Origin: PGYR01 sp041675005
Lineage (GTDB): Bacteria; Bacteroidota; Ignavibacteria; Kapaibacteriales; UBA2268
NCBI GenBank assembly: GCA_041675005.1
Contig: JBAYUQ010000006.1
Coordinates: 62,001 to 126,000, forward strand
DNA length: 64,000 bases
Direction: 5' to 3'
This document shows positions 54,007-62,921 of this stretch, one piece after another. Below the pieces are notes generated by a model, which had not been told where the DNA came from, did no database searches, and saw only the letters and a list, made by a program, of their open reading frames with translations. A program made the position numbers and the translations under genes. Each line of letters opens with the position of its first letter. Position 1 is the stretch's first letter.

Positions 54007-55545
54007 TTATTCGAAAATAATTTCCATATTCAACGCTTCTTCTAACATTGCCTTGCGTCTATCGGCTCCCCATAGCTCAATATCAGGGGTTTCGGAGCCA
54101 GTCTCTACTATTTTTATTTTTAAAATATTTTCATCAAAAGTTAGTTCTACGTCATCTACATTCTGTATTTGGCGTCTATCTAATCCTTCAGCTATTCTAA
54201 GTATTCCAGCTAAAAGCCAAACAATTTGTTGTTTTTTGGGGCTAAGCATATTGTAACTACTATGAGAGCGATTCGGATGGCTCTTTCTGTGGTATCTTGC
54301 TATGTTGGCTATTAACTCTGCTTCATCGTTCGTGAAGCCAGTCATTATGCTATTTTTTATTAAGTAAAAACTGTGCTTGTGGTGTTTGTCGTGCGATATA
54401 TGGAACCCAACATCATGCAGATACGACGCTGATTCTAATAATTCTCTTTCATAATACCCTTTACCGTGTATTGGCTCTAATTGGTCAAACATCTTATTGC
54501 ATAGCTTTCTTATATGTTCGGAGTGCTTCATATCAGCACCGTATTTTATAGCCAACCCTGTAACGGTTTTGTATCTCAACTTTGTTAGTTGGTGGTATTG
54601 TTCCAAGTTATGCGTTTTCTCAACTGTGTCGAAAACCACACCCTCTCTTAGTGAGTAATTAGAAATTACAAAATTCTTGATTCCCAATTCCTCGATTGCT
54701 ACTTCTACAATCAAAGCACCAGCTGTGATAATGTCTGCTCTGGTTATATCCATACCATTTAGCAATGCAATATTTTCAGGTGAAGACGCCTTTTTAATGT
54801 CGCGTATTACTTTTAAAACGTGCTTCGCTTTTACAGTCAGCCCATTCAGAATGGTTGGCACTTCCTCATGCTTTCTTAGATAAGCCATAGAAATAAGTGT
54901 AGTCAGCGTCCCAGACGTACCTACTGTTGCAGTGAAGCCGACGGCATTTATCTTATCTAGTGTTTGCGCCCACTCACCTTTTATAAATTTCTTGCATTTA
55001 GTAATATTTGTTTCGTTCGATGGTACTCCATCGAAGTATTTTTTCGTTAATCTGATCGCACCTAGCTTATTACTCTGTAAGTGGAGCAATTCGTTGTTTT
55101 CTGTGATTATAGTTTCTGTACTACCACCACCTATGTCTATTATAAGGGCTTTTTCGTTGAGTATAGGCAGTGCGTGTATTACCCCCAATGAAATTAGACG
55201 AGCCTCCTCAATCCCTGAAACTACTTCTAGCTCAACGCCAGTTTCTCTTTTTATCAGGTCTATGAACTCATCCTTGTTCTTTGCCTCTCGGACCGCAGAG
55301 GTTGCCACTGCCCTTATTTGCGAATTTTCATTGATTGCTAATTTATAGAATGCTCTGAGAGTCGTGACTGCTCTCTTTATAGCATCTCTTTGCAAATAGC
55401 TCATATCTCCACTACTCGAGCCGAGTCGTACTATTTCTTTTTCTCTGGATATTATATTGAGTAAACCATTGTCATCGACCGAAGCGGTTACCATGTGAAA
55501 TGAGTTTGTACCTACGTCAATTGCAGATATTATTTGTGAGTTCAT
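54007..55545 (-). CDS. Ppx/GppA family phosphatase (exopolyphosphatase or pppGpp phosphohydrolase)
   Basis: The 512-residue protein has the ASKHA-fold signatures AIDVGTNSFHMV (9-20), AVATSAVREAKN, VSGIEEARLISLGV and IDIGGGSTETI. The C-terminal HD domain (about 320-500) has YLHDVGFHISHDKHHKHS and ARYHRKSHPNRSH. Two-domain proteins of this length act on polyphosphate or pppGpp; the sequence does not decide between them. It begins 2 bp after the small membrane-protein gene. Confidence 0.92.
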   Translation of the reverse strand: MNSQIISAIDVGTNSFHMVTASVDDNGLLNIISREKEIVRLGSSSGDMSYLQRDAIKRAVTTLRAFYKLAINENSQIRAVATSAVREAKNKDEFIDLIKRETGVELEVVSGIEEARLISLGVIHALPILNEKALIIDIGGGSTETIITENNELLHLQSNKLGAIRLTKKYFDGVPSNETNITKCKKFIKGEWAQTLDKINAVGFTATVGTSGTLTTLISMAYLRKHEEVPTILNGLTVKAKHVLKVIRDIKKASSPENIALLNGMDITRADIITAGALIVEVAIEELGIKNFVISNYSLREGVVFDTVEKTHNLEQYHQLTKLRYKTVTGLAIKYGADMKHSEHIRKLCNKMFDQLEPIHGKGYYERELLESASYLHDVGFHISHDKHHKHSFYLIKNSIMTGFTNDEAELIANIARYHRKSHPNRSHSSYNMLSPKKQQIVWLLAGILRIAEGLDRRQIQNVDDVELTFDENILKIKIVETGSETPDIELWGADRRKAMLEEALNMEIIFE

Positions 55546-55547
55546 AG

Positions 55548-55781
55548 TTATTGTTCTTTCTGTTTGTTGCCTGCCATTCCCTTGAATACCTTCGTCTCGC
55601 CTTTTTCGTATAGCACATCGCTATTCTCAGGAGTTTTACTACTGTTATTATTACTTTCTTTACTTGGTGGATTATTCACCTTCTTGAACCCAGTTAGAGC
55701 TAGTATTAACTTTGTAGCCCCCTTAAAAAAGACGACAATAATCCCAAGTATTATTACTAGAAAAATTAATATTTTCCCCAT
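55548..55781 (-). CDS. Small single-span membrane protein (DUF4834-like)
   Basis: The 77-residue protein has one N-terminal hydrophobic segment (ILIFLVIILGIIVVFF, about 4-19), a basic patch, then an Asn/Ser-rich linker and a charged tail (DVLYEKGETKVFKGMAGNKQ). This resembles DUF4834, a Bacteroidota family of tiny membrane proteins often near ppx or cdsA. It is 2 bp from the ppx start, so co-transcription is likely. The family call is tentative. Confidence 0.6.
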   Translation of the reverse strand: MGKILIFLVIILGIIVVFFKGATKLILALTGFKKVNNPPSKESNNNSSKTPENSDVLYEKGETKVFKGMAGNKQKEQ

Positions 55782-55864
55782 TTCTCTTGTTTTTTGTTAG
55801 TTGTTATATATTCAAACTAAAGTAAGTTCTTGTTTATTGACTATTATATACTTTTATTATTCTA

Positions 55865-56710
55865 TCATACTATCAAAACTAATATAAATAGCACGATAGG
55901 TGATATATATATAACACCATCGAATCTATCTAAAAAGCCCCCATGCCCTGGAAAAAAGTTCGAGCTATCCTTTACTTCAGCGTCACGCTTGAAATGAGAT
56001 TCTATCAAATCACCGAGCTGACAGAACGAAGTTATTATTGCTCCTACGGCTATACTATTAGCTAATCCAAAGCTCGGATTGAGCCAAGCTGTTAAACCTA
56101 CAAACCCAGCAGCTCCAAAGACAAACCCTGCTATTGCACCTTCCCAAGATTTTTTGGGGCTATGGCGAGGGAATAGCTTATGTTTCCCGATTGCTTTACC
56201 TATAAAGTAAGCGGCACTATCGCATAGCCATATAGCAATAAACAACGTTAGTATAAAGTATCCCCAATCAATTTCTGAGGAAGATAAATGATTAAATTCA
56301 CGAATTGCAATCAAGCACATAAGCGGAAAAGCTACGTACATAATACCGCCTATACTAATAGATATATCTGCGAATGCTGAAATCCCATTTTTATATAGTG
56401 CTAATGTTATCAGAAATGTTCCTATCAACGTAGGTGCGAGAAAAGTATAAATTAATTTTGTAAATTTATAATCCAAGGTACCTGTTAGAGTAAGAAAAAA
56501 AATGACGCCAGCTATCAAGCTGACTGCTATGGAGGCCCACTTCATCGGGTGATAGCCCTTGTTTTCGGCCATAGAGTAAAATTCGTGCAGCCCAAAACCT
56601 ATGATTATTAGAATCCCCACAGCAAAGAAAATCCCGCCTTGTAGAAATAAAAATATCGCTAAAGGTATCCCAATTGCTGCCGTAAGTATTCTTTTTCCCA
56701 ACTCTTTCAT
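55865..56710 (-). CDS. cdsA: Phosphatidate cytidylyltransferase
   Basis: CdsA makes CDP-diacylglycerol, the precursor of phosphatidylethanolamine and phosphatidylglycerol. The 281-residue protein has about eight hydrophobic segments and the signature near its end: HFKRDAEVKD, then FFPGHGGFLDRFDGVIYISP, including the conserved Asp residues. WLCDSAAYFIGKAIGKHKLF and SPKKSWEGAIAGF are also typical. It diverges from the HAD phosphatase gene 36 bp away. Confidence 0.95.
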   Translation of the reverse strand: MKELGKRILTAAIGIPLAIFLFLQGGIFFAVGILIIIGFGLHEFYSMAENKGYHPMKWASIAVSLIAGVIFFLTLTGTLDYKFTKLIYTFLAPTLIGTFLITLALYKNGISAFADISISIGGIMYVAFPLMCLIAIREFNHLSSSEIDWGYFILTLFIAIWLCDSAAYFIGKAIGKHKLFPRHSPKKSWEGAIAGFVFGAAGFVGLTAWLNPSFGLANSIAVGAIITSFCQLGDLIESHFKRDAEVKDSSNFFPGHGGFLDRFDGVIYISPIVLFILVLIV

Positions 56711-56746
56711 ATTTTACCAGAAATTAAAATGAAAATATAAGAAAAA

Positions 56747-57466
56747 ATGTCAATAAAATTTGAAGATATAAAAGTATTCTGTGACTTTGATGGCACCATA
56801 ACACTCCAAGATGTTGGTAATGAGCTATTTAAAGGAGTTGAAGAATTTGAGAATTTGAATAGACTTTTCATTGAAGAAAAATTAACTATTTATGAATACT
56901 GGCACAAACTTTGTAGTAAACTACCCGAAGGCACTAGTACTGAGATGATTAGAGAACAATCACGAAAATTCGAGATTGACCCCTATTTCAAAAGCTTTGT
57001 TGAGTTTTGTGAACAAAATAAAATAAAACTCTATATAGTAAGTGATGGTTATGATGTCTATATCAATGAGATATTAAGTAATAATGACATCAAGCTACCT
57101 ATTTGTAGCAACAAATTGCTTGACAAAGGAACTCACTTAGAGCCGGAGTTTACCAATGCTTCCGAATCGTGTAATTGCTTTTCGGCTAATTGTAAACGTA
57201 ATTTTGTTCTCAATCAGAGTGACGAAAATACTCTAAAAATATATATTGGCGATGGCTACTCTGATTTTTGTGGGGCTGCACATTGCGATATAATTTTCGC
57301 AAAAAAATACTTAGCCACTTACTGTAATGAAAACAGTTTGCCACACTATAATTTTAAATCCTTTTTCGATGTAAAGAGGATATTGGAAAAGAAACTAAAT
57401 GACAATCAGTTTAAGAAGAGAAATCGTGCAACCGTTGATTCGAATAATGCGTTCAAATATGAATAG
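56747..57466 (+). CDS. HAD-superfamily phosphatase, MtnX-like
   Basis: The 239-residue enzyme has the HAD motifs: nucleophile and acid Asp13/Asp15 in FCDFDGTITLQDVGNELF, motif II in YIVSDGYDVYI and motif III/IV in IGDGYSDFCGA. It follows the MtnX pattern (2-hydroxy-3-keto-5-methylthiopentenyl-1-phosphate phosphatase of methionine salvage), but no other mtn gene is nearby, so a related phosphoserine-type substrate is possible. It overlaps the sensor kinase start by 8 bp. Confidence 0.85.
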   Translation: MSIKFEDIKVFCDFDGTITLQDVGNELFKGVEEFENLNRLFIEEKLTIYEYWHKLCSKLPEGTSTEMIREQSRKFEIDPYFKSFVEFCEQNKIKLYIVSDGYDVYINEILSNNDIKLPICSNKLLDKGTHLEPEFTNASESCNCFSANCKRNFVLNQSDENTLKIYIGDGYSDFCGAAHCDIIFAKKYLATYCNENSLPHYNFKSFFDVKRILEKKLNDNQFKKRNRATVDSNNAFKYE

Positions 57467-58988
57467 AATATTTCTTTTCATATCGTTAGCTTTATTCGGG
57501 CTATTGACTCCTACCCATCTACTAGTGGCGAAAGACTATATAGTGAATATAGATGAGGTTAATGTAAATGGGGAAACTGCCGATACTTATTATGGCGACA
57601 ATATTATTATTTCTAATAGTGATTCTATACTATTCAAATACTCGGTAAATCCAAAACTGAAAAGCGACCCTGTGCGGTATAGAGTAATGCTAATAATGGG
57701 GACTGATACTTCCGTTAACATTATAAGTGGTATGGAAGTAAGGTATGCAAATTTACCACAAGCGGACTACAAATTCATAATAAGTGCTTTTGATAGTAGT
57801 GGCGAATGGAATGCAAAAGAAGACAGATTAGAATTTAAGGTTGACAATAATCTGAATTCTGTGTTAGTTAGATCTAATAATTTGGAAGTCCAAATTGCAG
57901 ATTTGAAAAAGAAATTGAAGGAGTTACAGGAAGATAATGGGATTGTTTCTATTATTTCTGATATTGCTCTTATTATACTGGTAACAATAATTTTAATATT
58001 TGTAGTGATTTTCTTCAAAAACAGACCAAAGAAGAAGAAGAAAACTTCACTTGCTACTACAAAAAAAGAGGTAAAAGTGGCTAACTCGAATCAAAATGAT
58101 TTGGCATTGGAAAATGCTAATCTGAAAGCAGAACTCACGGCATTGAGAATGCAGATAGATAAAATGCAGGAACAGAGTAGAAATCTGGTACTCCAAAATA
58201 AAGGATTGCAAGAGACTTTGAATATAAGTAATAAGTCTAAATCTGAGTTAGAAGAACTACAAAAACAGAAAGAAGAGCTTTTTGCAGTGATAGTACACGA
58301 CATCAAAAATCCAGCATCCGTTATCAAAGGATTAGTCGATCTATTAACTAACTACGATAGTACAGCATCTGATTTCGAAGATATAATGAAAGATATAGCT
58401 GCTAGTTCAAGTAGAATACTTATGCTTTCTTCTGAAATAAGCAAAATAATGGCACTAGAGGGTACAGACCTGAAATTACACTACGAAAATGTAGATATTA
58501 ATGATATTGCAAATGATGTATTCACACGTAACTCGTATAATGCAAAAAATAAGCACCTCACTTATGAGTGTATGTTCGACAGTAACTTACCAGAAATAAC
58601 TCTCGATGTGCTTCGAATAGATGAAGTAATGGATAATCTTATATCCAATGCTATTAAATATACTGAGAAAAGTGGTTCTATACTAGTTGAAACAACTTTC
58701 GATAAAGAAAAGAATCATATTGTATTTAGTGTTAGTGACACTGGGCAAGGTCTATCTGAAGAAGATATAAAGAGCACCTTCCAGAAAGGAGCGACACTAA
58801 GCAGTAAACCTACGGCTGGTGAATCAGCAACAGGGCTTGGCTTGTGGATAGTGAAGAAGATGGTAGAAGCTCATGACGGTTACGTATGGGTGAAAAGTAA
58901 GAAAGGTGAAGGTTCAACTTTCGCATTCTCTATACCTGTGAAAAGAAAAATAAAAGTAGAAAATAAAAATGAAGTGGCTACAGCTTAA
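57459..58988 (+). CDS. Sensor histidine kinase
   Basis: The start is ATG 57459, giving a signal sequence (MNRIFLFISLALFGLLTPTH); the longer frame would put 20 charged residues before it. The 509-residue protein has a periplasmic domain of about 140 residues resembling Y_Y_Y sensor domains, a transmembrane span (about 163-186), a Lys-rich stretch and a coiled coil (about 215-270). HisKA follows with phospho-accepting His280 (IVHDIKNPASVIKG), then an HATPase domain (LISNAIKYTEKSG, VSDTGQGLSEED, GLGLWIVKKMVEAHDG). No response regulator is adjacent, so its partner is unknown. Confidence 0.93.
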   Translation: MNRIFLFISLALFGLLTPTHLLVAKDYIVNIDEVNVNGETADTYYGDNIIISNSDSILFKYSVNPKLKSDPVRYRVMLIMGTDTSVNIISGMEVRYANLPQADYKFIISAFDSSGEWNAKEDRLEFKVDNNLNSVLVRSNNLEVQIADLKKKLKELQEDNGIVSIISDIALIILVTIILIFVVIFFKNRPKKKKKTSLATTKKEVKVANSNQNDLALENANLKAELTALRMQIDKMQEQSRNLVLQNKGLQETLNISNKSKSELEELQKQKEELFAVIVHDIKNPASVIKGLVDLLTNYDSTASDFEDIMKDIAASSSRILMLSSEISKIMALEGTDLKLHYENVDINDIANDVFTRNSYNAKNKHLTYECMFDSNLPEITLDVLRIDEVMDNLISNAIKYTEKSGSILVETTFDKEKNHIVFSVSDTGQGLSEEDIKSTFQKGATLSSKPTAGESATGLGLWIVKKMVEAHDGYVWVKSKKGEGSTFAFSIPVKRKIKVENKNEVATA

Positions 58989-58996
58989 GCCGTAGT

Positions 58997-59668
58997 TTAA
59001 TCTTTGAAGATAAAGTCAAAAAGCAGGTAAGATGCTGTGATAACAGCACCAGCGTAAGCTAGAGTAACTCCCAAATCGGAGTGGATTCTTTCAGGCGATG
59101 CACCAACTATACTTAGTATAGTTGCATCTATAGACAATAAGATAATAGGTAGTATAAGGGGAAAAGCTAGCACCGGAAATAGTGCCCCCTTAGAAGATGC
59201 CTTAGCAATCAACGCTGAGATAATAGTAGAAGCCGCAGATATACCAATACTCCCCGTTAGTACACTTAACCAATACATCCCCATTTCAGCTATTATAAAT
59301 GTAGAATTGAACACAAGCAACAAAGCTACTGTTATTAGGTTTGCAGCTATACCGAAAATAATATTATAGATTAACTTTCCGAAGTATATGCTCGTAGAAT
59401 CAGAATTAATTTTCAGAAACATCCATGTTCCTCGTTCCTCTTCAGTAACGAAGACTCGGCTCTGCCCTATCATAGAAGTAAAGAAGATAAGTATCCAAGT
59501 GATTCCTGCGAATATCTCATCCGATAGTTTATTAGAGGACACTGAATAGCTTACGATAATAACGGAAGTGAGTACAAATAGGAATACTGATGCTGCAGAG
59601 GAGAAGTTCTTAAATTCGGTTAAGAATTCTTTATACAGTACACCGTATATTCTTTTGAAAATATCCAT
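58997..59668 (-). CDS. ccmB: Heme exporter protein B (cytochrome c maturation)
   Basis: CcmB is a membrane subunit of the CcmABC heme-handling transporter. The 223-residue protein has six hydrophobic segments and the family features YKEFLTEFKN near the N-terminus, SMIGQSRVFVTEEERGTWMF and a Gly/Ala-rich fourth span (GSIGISAASTIISALIAKAS, then ALFPVLAFPLILPI). No ccmA or ccmC is seen nearby. It shares one base with the upstream surface-protein gene, an odd partner for a heme exporter. Confidence 0.88.
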   Translation of the reverse strand: MDIFKRIYGVLYKEFLTEFKNFSSAASVFLFVLTSVIIVSYSVSSNKLSDEIFAGITWILIFFTSMIGQSRVFVTEEERGTWMFLKINSDSTSIYFGKLIYNIIFGIAANLITVALLLVFNSTFIIAEMGMYWLSVLTGSIGISAASTIISALIAKASSKGALFPVLAFPLILPIILLSIDATILSIVGASPERIHSDLGVTLAYAGAVITASYLLFDFIFKD

Positions 59669-62031
59669 TATAGAGGGAATCTAATTCCAGTTCTAGCCCC
59701 AACTACTGAAACTGTCCAATTAGCATCATCTACCATATTAGTCAATCGCTGCGAATATCCAGCCTCTAGAAATGCGTTAATATTCTTATAGGCATTTATC
59801 CGGAAGCCAAGTCCCAAATTAGCAGAGATTCCTACTTTATTGAGTGAACCAAGTGAAGATAATCCTATATCAGTCTTGTTACTTCCATTAGCAAATACAT
59901 AGTCCTCTGGTTCAATTATTTCCTTTTCAGCTGTGATACTAGTGCTGAGTGGTATATCGAATTGCAAGCCACCCCAAATATATATATTATTGGTAAATAG
60001 ATATTCTACTCCCAATACTACATTAGTAAATATACCATCCAATTCGAAGTTAACAGACTCTCTATACGGTTCTAAACCATTAGTCAGAGGGTTTCTAACT
60101 TGACTAGTTGTAGAATCAGGCGATTGCATCTGTCCCGAATATTGTAGGAAGTTTAGTCGTCCCATTAAGTTGATCTTCTGGTCTATTCTATAAGTTGCTA
60201 ATAGCCCAAACTCAGCCGTACTAGATACTATGTCAGAGAATGTTCCTTTGCTAACTAGATTACCAGTTCTACTGAAATCAGCAAAGTGGTTTATATAGCT
60301 ATAACCGAGAGATATTCCATATTCCCAAGGATCCGTTTCGCCACAACTTGCTTGTAATCCTTCTTGCAAGTTATATTGGTAGCGGTTCGTAATCTGGTTG
60401 AAAGTATAGCAAAGTGTATATTCAGCTACATTACCAGCCAAATCCGTTGCTTCTATTTTGACAGATAAATCTTTGTTGTAATTCTCATTACCAAAGTTCA
60501 CTATTACTAGTGGAGTACCGGGTTCAAACTTGTTAATCGTATAATCAAATCCTGTATTTTCGAATAGGTTAACTTTCGCAACCCCTCTATCATTGTTCCT
60601 ATCATCTCTGATTAATAGCTTGAAACCATCTTTATCAGTAGTGTAGTCTATGAATGGTTTTTCTTTATCTGGGATTTCTATGAATTCTGAAAATGATTGA
60701 CCACCCAATGAACCGTAAGCATCATATCTATCATCGCCATATCCAAATCCGTAAGAAGTCATACCAAATGGCTCACTACATTCTATAACGTGTGTACCGT
60801 AGTTCACACTAATTTGAGCAAAAGAATATCTGGTATCACCCAGTTTGCGGAACCTATTTGCATCTACTTTAATCCCATTCAATCTAATAGAGTTTAATGA
60901 ATTAGTAGGTGCGACAACATTAACAAAGTGCTCCCAAAATCCATCTACAGGAGTTGCGAATCTATATTTTTTTAAGAATTGTTGAGTAGGGCTAATCAGA
61001 CACATCATAGGATCGCCAATTCTATCCCCATTGTCAAATCCTTGTGAGAATTGTGCTACTAACACAGGATTAGAAGCAGTTACTTGAACAGACTTATCAG
61101 TCTCTCTTTCTAAGTGTTGACCAGCGTTCAAAGTACCGATTAATTTCGAATCTTCGAATACTCTAGTTCCATCGACATCAGCTAAAACTCTATAATTGTA
61201 GAAAGTTCTTTTCTTGAAGGCACCTATATAGAAGTGCTTACCCCAAGAATGCAAGGGTGGAATTTGCTCTACTAAGTGATTACAAGCAATAACGTCAGTC
61301 GGTACATAAGCACATTGGTGCCCACTAAAAACAGCAATCTTCTTGTTAGATTCTACCAAACTACCAGTCAAATCACAGTTACTAATGCAAGGCACTGTGT
61401 TCGCAGCGGCAACTTGATATACATCGCCTTTATTAAGTACTACAGAAAATGGACGACCTCTTTTGTGTCCGCCATCAGTATCTACAGTAGGTGTAATAGT
61501 TACTTTTGTACTATCTTCGGTAGCGACTACTGCCATCTCTGCCATTAGCTTTATCGAAACGTCATAACACATTACTCTGTACGAAGTTCCCAATACATTG
61601 AGTGGTAATCCCATAAATGTATCGGTGGTTAGCTTTCTTCTGTTAAGTCCGTAAACTGAAATAGGTACATCGGAAGTAACATGCAATGCACGTCCACTTT
61701 CTATTATCTCCGAGCTAGTGATTTGTGCCAAAGGAGAAATCTGAATTGCCTTAACCGTACCACCCTTCACGAAGACTTGCTCTTTGAATCGGATACTTTT
61801 TATTTCAATAGTTACGTTCGCATCTTTATCAGAAGTTAAAAACAACTTCAAATCTAACTGAGTAGCATTCGGATTATTTTTATCAGCGTCATTATGATTA
61901 CGCATAAAGCAAAGCCAAAACTCCGTTCCTTCTGGGCTTTTCTCAGATAGAATTTTGTTCTTATCTACTTGCGAGTAAGCAGTAAATGTAATGCTGAAAA
62001 GCAGTATTAATCCAGTTAATAATCTCATCAT
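59668..62031 (-). CDS. IgGFc-binding-like domain fused to an outer-membrane beta-barrel
   Basis: The 787-residue protein has a signal peptide (about 1-21). Residues about 33-400 share landmarks with the 1525-aa protein: GTEFWLCFMR, ALHVTSDVPISVYGL, TFMGLPLNVLGTSYRVMCY, KIAVFSGHQCAYVPTDV and MMCLISPTQQFLKKYRFATP. After an Ig-like stretch (about 430-545) it continues with about 220 residues of alternating barrel strands (YGISLGYSYINHFADFS, LGVEYLFTNNIYIWGGLQF, AFLEAGYSQRL) ending in RTGIRFPL. There is no T9SS tail; the barrel would anchor it. Its start overlaps the cohesin-like gene by 4 bp, and it reaches ccmB by 1 bp. Confidence 0.82.
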   Translation of the reverse strand: MMRLLTGLILLFSITFTAYSQVDKNKILSEKSPEGTEFWLCFMRNHNDADKNNPNATQLDLKLFLTSDKDANVTIEIKSIRFKEQVFVKGGTVKAIQISPLAQITSSEIIESGRALHVTSDVPISVYGLNRRKLTTDTFMGLPLNVLGTSYRVMCYDVSIKLMAEMAVVATEDSTKVTITPTVDTDGGHKRGRPFSVVLNKGDVYQVAAANTVPCISNCDLTGSLVESNKKIAVFSGHQCAYVPTDVIACNHLVEQIPPLHSWGKHFYIGAFKKRTFYNYRVLADVDGTRVFEDSKLIGTLNAGQHLERETDKSVQVTASNPVLVAQFSQGFDNGDRIGDPMMCLISPTQQFLKKYRFATPVDGFWEHFVNVVAPTNSLNSIRLNGIKVDANRFRKLGDTRYSFAQISVNYGTHVIECSEPFGMTSYGFGYGDDRYDAYGSLGGQSFSEFIEIPDKEKPFIDYTTDKDGFKLLIRDDRNNDRGVAKVNLFENTGFDYTINKFEPGTPLVIVNFGNENYNKDLSVKIEATDLAGNVAEYTLCYTFNQITNRYQYNLQEGLQASCGETDPWEYGISLGYSYINHFADFSRTGNLVSKGTFSDIVSSTAEFGLLATYRIDQKINLMGRLNFLQYSGQMQSPDSTTSQVRNPLTNGLEPYRESVNFELDGIFTNVVLGVEYLFTNNIYIWGGLQFDIPLSTSITAEKEIIEPEDYVFANGSNKTDIGLSSLGSLNKVGISANLGLGFRINAYKNINAFLEAGYSQRLTNMVDDANWTVSVVGARTGIRFPL

Positions 62032-62849
62032 TTTATCACCACAAATCTTTGTGATAATACTTTGTAATCTGTCTCTATGACTAACAAATACGCCCCAGCA
62101 GCCAAAGTGCTAAAATCATTTCTTAGCTCTAAAGTATATTTACCGTCCATCAGCAACTCATCGCCCATATACTCTATACCAGCTTCATCTGTCAATCGGA
62201 AATGCTTTTGTAAACAATCAGAGTAGCAAAACTCATTGAGTTTGTCTGAACCATTTAGGTCATAAGTAGATATCTTTATTCTAGTGGGCTTAGTGAATCT
62301 CATTTCCGCTTTTGCCTCTCTGTGGAAAGGGTTTGGGTAGAAATTACTAATATAAGATTTGTCAGTTTCGGTAACCGGTTCAGGAATACTAATATTACCT
62401 GTCACAAATTCAGAATTTATTTCTACATTATTCAAAATAAATAAATTAGGAGTGATGCTAGCAATAGTGTCAGGGCCGGCCAGAACTTCAAATTCTAAAT
62501 AGAATAATATTCCATTCTCATTGTCTATTTTTTGAGAGAACTCGACGTAGAAAGTAGAATTTCTATAATCGCTAGTATTTAGTATAGTACCAGACTTTAT
62601 CTCGCTATCAACTATTATCGATTCACCTTTGAGTACTACATCTTTGAAATCAAGCATCAAAGCATTGAAATAGAACTCGATACGAAATATATTAGAATCG
62701 TCTTGATAGACAAAATCTTCAGTTATATCAGCATATACTGGTACATGAATTATTTGCCCTTTTTCGGCAGTCTCGTCATTTACTGTTATGCTTGTTGAAA
62801 AAGCAGTATGAGTAAAGATTAATATAAAAATTGATATTATTAGCTTCAT
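62028..62849 (-). CDS. Cohesin-like domain protein with T9SS-type tail
   Basis: The 273-residue protein has a signal peptide (about 1-18), then a beta-sandwich (about 19-150: VNDETAEKGQIIHVPVYADI, FRIEFYFNALMLDFKDVVL, LEFEVLAGPDTIASI) resembling cohesin-type modules. It ends with a T9SS-like C-terminal domain (FYPNPFHREAKAEMRF, AAGAYLLVIETDYKVLSQRF). The tail carries an insertion with two Cys (FCYSDCLQ). It is coupled by ATGA to the IgGFc/barrel gene, so the two products may act together at the surface. That partnership is inference. Confidence 0.75.
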   Translation of the reverse strand: MKLIISIFILIFTHTAFSTSITVNDETAEKGQIIHVPVYADITEDFVYQDDSNIFRIEFYFNALMLDFKDVVLKGESIIVDSEIKSGTILNTSDYRNSTFYVEFSQKIDNENGILFYLEFEVLAGPDTIASITPNLFILNNVEINSEFVTGNISIPEPVTETDKSYISNFYPNPFHREAKAEMRFTKPTRIKISTYDLNGSDKLNEFCYSDCLQKHFRLTDEAGIEYMGDELLMDGKYTLELRNDFSTLAAGAYLLVIETDYKVLSQRFVVIK

Positions 62850-62921
62850 AAGAGCGAATTTACGGATTAATTACCATTAGAGAATATACAAAAATACTCA
62901 AACTTTAGTTCTAAGAAAAAA

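Noticed and set aside
54932..55348. 138-codon plus-strand frame antisense to ppx
   Set aside because: It is a mirror of the conserved Ppx/GppA frame with no independent support.
56898..56916. CTGGCACAAACTTTGTA inside the HAD phosphatase gene
   Set aside because: It scores like the flagellin promoter but lies within a coding region with no gene start nearby. It is kept as a reminder that such matches occur by chance.
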